Assembly (NCBI GenBank): GCA_012839145.1
Contig: DUNY01000264.1
Span: forward strand, 1 to 7,419
Direction of reading: 5' to 3'
DNA: 7,419 nucleotides
From: Thermoanaerobacterales bacterium
GTDB taxonomy: Bacteria > Bacillota > Thermosediminibacteria > Thermosediminibacterales > Tepidanaerobacteraceae
Shown: piece after piece, positions 5,990-7,419 of the stretch
Numbering within the stretch: position 1 is the first letter of the stretch
How the letters are laid out: every line of letters begins with the position of its first letter
Position numbers and translations under genes: made by a program
Notes under the pieces: model-generated
Told to the model about the DNA's origin: nothing
The model's input: the letters and a program-made list of their open reading frames with translations, nothing else
The model's database searches: none

Positions 5990-6226
5990 TCAACAAACCA
6001 TGTGAAGTTTTGTAGCAATTGGGCCTATCTTCTCTGCTAAACATTTTTCTACGGAATTTTGCTTTTCTTCACGTTTTGATGCGAAGTCTAAGGTTCCGTT
6101 TTCTATTTCTATATTTACTTCCATTAGTCCTTTTATGATGAGAGCAGCCTCTTCCTTTGGAATGAGACCTTTGTTTGCAAGTAGCCGGGCATGGTCAATG
6201 TTCTCTACTATATAGTCGTCATACAT
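5990..6226 (-). pseudogene. Argininosuccinate lyase (ArgH)-family N-terminal fragment
   Basis: The 78-residue frame resembles part of the N-terminal domain of ArgH-type lyases of the fumarase/aspartase superfamily. VENIDHARLLANKGLIPKEE matches the helix around the usual AHxxML segment, and VEKCLAEKIGPIATKLH matches the segment before the conserved TxRSRND motif. Homology stops exactly after KLH, where MVC and two stops follow. A complete lyase has about 450-500 residues, so all catalytic regions are missing. About 20-25 N-terminal family residues also seem absent, although readable homology (SEAKL) continues a few codons upstream of the ATG. GGAGG 8 nt before the ATG would still allow translation. 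It could be true ArgH or an ArgH-like paralogue; either way it is not catalytic. It follows argF by 90 bp in the same transcript. Confidence 0.7.
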
Positions 6227-6265
6227 TAGCTTCGCCTCCGAATTTACTCAATAGCCAACTGCTGG

Positions 6266-6286
6266 CACCCTTAACAATGCAGGGTG
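6266..6286. repeat. Small hairpin between argF and the lyase fragment
   Basis: CACCCT (6266-6271) and AGGGTG (6281-6286) form a perfect 6-bp stem with a 9-nt loop in the 90-bp gap after argF. There is no U-tract, so it is not a terminator. It could affect mRNA stability or translation of the downstream frame. Confidence 0.3.
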
Positions 6287-6316
6287 TAAACCGCAACAGT
6301 CCCTTTCCCAATAACT

Positions 6317-7288
6317 CTAACCCATTATAAGTGAAAGAAGGGCCTTTTGAACATGTAAACGGTTTTCAGCTTCATCAAAGATCACGGAATGCGGTCCCTC
6401 AATGACCTCTTCCGTTATTTCCTCTCCTCTATGAGCAGGCAGACAGTGCATAACTATCACGTCTTTATCTGCTGAGGAAACCAGTTCCTGATTTATCTGA
6501 TACTCGGCGAATACTTTCTTCCTGTGTTCGGTTTCTTCTTCCTGCCCCATACTGGTCCATACATCAGTATAAAGAACATCAGCATCTTTGGCCGCCTCAA
6601 AAATATCCTCGGTCAGAATTATTTTTGAACCATTCATCATGGCATCGGCTTTTGCTTTATCTACCACTTCTTTATCGGGGAAGAACTCTTTGGGAGAGGC
6701 TATGGCAATATTCATGCCCACCTTGGAACAACCGAAAATGAGGGAATTTGCCATATTGTTTTTTCCGTCTCCAATGAAAGCCAGTTTTAATCCATGAAGT
6801 TTTTTCTTTTTTTCGTAAATTGTAAACAAGTCGGCAAGCACCTGACATGGGTGGGTATAATCGGTTAGCCCGTTGATTATTGGTATATCCGCATATTTCG
6901 CCAAAACTTCTACATCTATATGGCTAAATGCCCTGATCATTATGCCGTCCAAGTATCTCGACAAAACACGGGCTGTGTCAGGAATGGTTTCTCCTCTTCC
7001 AATCTGAATATCTTTACCGCTTAAGAAAAGAGCGTAACCTCCCAACTGCCACATGGCCACCTCGAAGGAAACCCGAGTTCTGGTAGATGATTTTTCAAAT
7101 ATCATTCCTAATGTCTTACCTTTAAGGGGCTTATAATCCGCACCTAGATTATGCATAGTCTTGACAGTTTCACATTTTTTTAGAATCTCTTCTATTTCAA
7201 GTTTTGTTAAATCATATAAGCTTATGAGGTCTTTTCCCTTCAGCGAGCTGCTTTCTGCATGTTGCCATGGTTTTATGCTCATATCCAT
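6317..7288 (-). CDS. argF: Ornithine carbamoyltransferase
   Basis: This enzyme transfers the carbamoyl group from carbamoyl phosphate to L-ornithine, giving citrulline, in cytoplasmic arginine biosynthesis. Numbered from the ATG at 7288 it has 323 residues, about the family length. The carbamoyl phosphate loop SSTRTR is at 67-72 and HPCQVLADL at 146-154. The ornithine-binding SMG loop is at 246-248 in DVWTSMG, and the HCLPAHRG motif with its reactive cysteine is at 281-288. The SMG loop separates it from aspartate carbamoyltransferase. A second ATG at 7282 lies 9 nt after GAGG and is better placed for ribosome binding than the first, so the protein may be 321 residues. The ARG box in its promoter argues for an anabolic ArgF, not a catabolic ArcB, though sequence alone does not settle this. 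Confidence 0.95.
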   Translation of the reverse strand: MDMSIKPWQHAESSSLKGKDLISLYDLTKLEIEEILKKCETVKTMHNLGADYKPLKGKTLGMIFEKSSTRTRVSFEVAMWQLGGYALFLSGKDIQIGRGETIPDTARVLSRYLDGIMIRAFSHIDVEVLAKYADIPIINGLTDYTHPCQVLADLFTIYEKKKKLHGLKLAFIGDGKNNMANSLIFGCSKVGMNIAIASPKEFFPDKEVVDKAKADAMMNGSKIILTEDIFEAAKDADVLYTDVWTSMGQEEETEHRKKVFAEYQINQELVSSADKDVIVMHCLPAHRGEEITEEVIEGPHSVIFDEAENRLHVQKALLSLIMG

Positions 7289-7314
7289 CCGCCTCTTTCG
7301 TAATTTTGTTTATA

Positions 7315-7343
7315 ATTATACACGATTATGCATTTTTATGCAA
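7315..7343 (-). promoter_or_regulatory. argF promoter (sigma-A type)
   Basis: On the minus strand -35 TTGCAT (7343-7338) and a perfect -10 TATAAT (7320-7315) are separated by 17 bp. Initiation near 7308 leaves a short leader of about 20 nt before the argF start codons. The -35 and part of the spacer coincide with the ARG box. Confidence 0.7.
7329..7342. promoter_or_regulatory. ARG box (ArgR/AhrC operator)
   Basis: The palindrome TGCATTTTTATGCA (minus strand TGCATAAAAATGCA) closely fits the Gram-positive arginine repressor box, typically ATGAATAAAAATKCA. It covers the -35 and the first part of the spacer of the argF promoter, so binding of arginine-loaded ArgR/AhrC would exclude RNA polymerase. 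Only one box is clear, although these operators are often found in pairs. Confidence 0.65.
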
Positions 7344-7419
7344 TAGGTTTCTATAAAATATTTATATAAAATTTATTTTGATTAATTTCACTAAATATAT
7401 TATTATATATTGAGAATAA

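Overview
The window looks like chromosomal DNA of a low-GC Gram-positive bacterium, most likely a clostridial Firmicute. The evidence is AT-rich intergenic DNA, GGAGG-type ribosome binding sites, consensus sigma-A promoters, a greA-lysS gene pair and an AhrC/ArgR-type operator. I cannot name the genus.

Layout from left to right. Positions 1-363 hold no gene, but two well-formed minus-strand promoters and a possible structured leader point to a transcription unit that leaves the window on the left. Positions 364-2330 (minus) carry lysS (lysyl-tRNA synthetase) downstream of greA (transcript-cleavage factor). They form a tight operon behind a consensus promoter at 2528-2556, with a leader of about 190 nt that contains a perfect 26-bp palindrome. 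Positions 2714-3946 (plus) carry a patatin-like phospholipase, divergent from greA. Its last codons overlap a hairpin plus U-tract that works as a terminator only for minus-strand transcripts. Positions 4021-5334 are a complete IS3-family insertion sequence with 26-bp inverted repeats and a programmed -1 frameshift on A7. Positions 5409-5628 are a decayed 3' end of an IS256-family element, with a transposase tail carrying two stops and a right terminal repeat. Positions 5629-5926 hold no recognisable gene. Positions 5927-7343 are an arginine operon on the minus strand: an ARG-box-controlled promoter, intact argF (ornithine carbamoyltransferase), then a broken ArgH-family lyase of about 78 codons, then a strong terminator.

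The housekeeping part (greA-lysS) and the patatin gene look ordinary and intact. The stretch between patatin and argF is a rearrangement zone: a complete IS without matching target-site duplications, an older IS remnant, an orphan terminator and a lyase gene deleted down to its N-terminal domain. The arg operon therefore still makes citrulline from ornithine, but whatever lyase step it encoded locally is lost. I found no defence system, CRISPR array or clearly novel multi-gene system. The most interesting signals are regulatory (the greA leader and the left-edge promoters and leader) and the deletion history of the arg operon.
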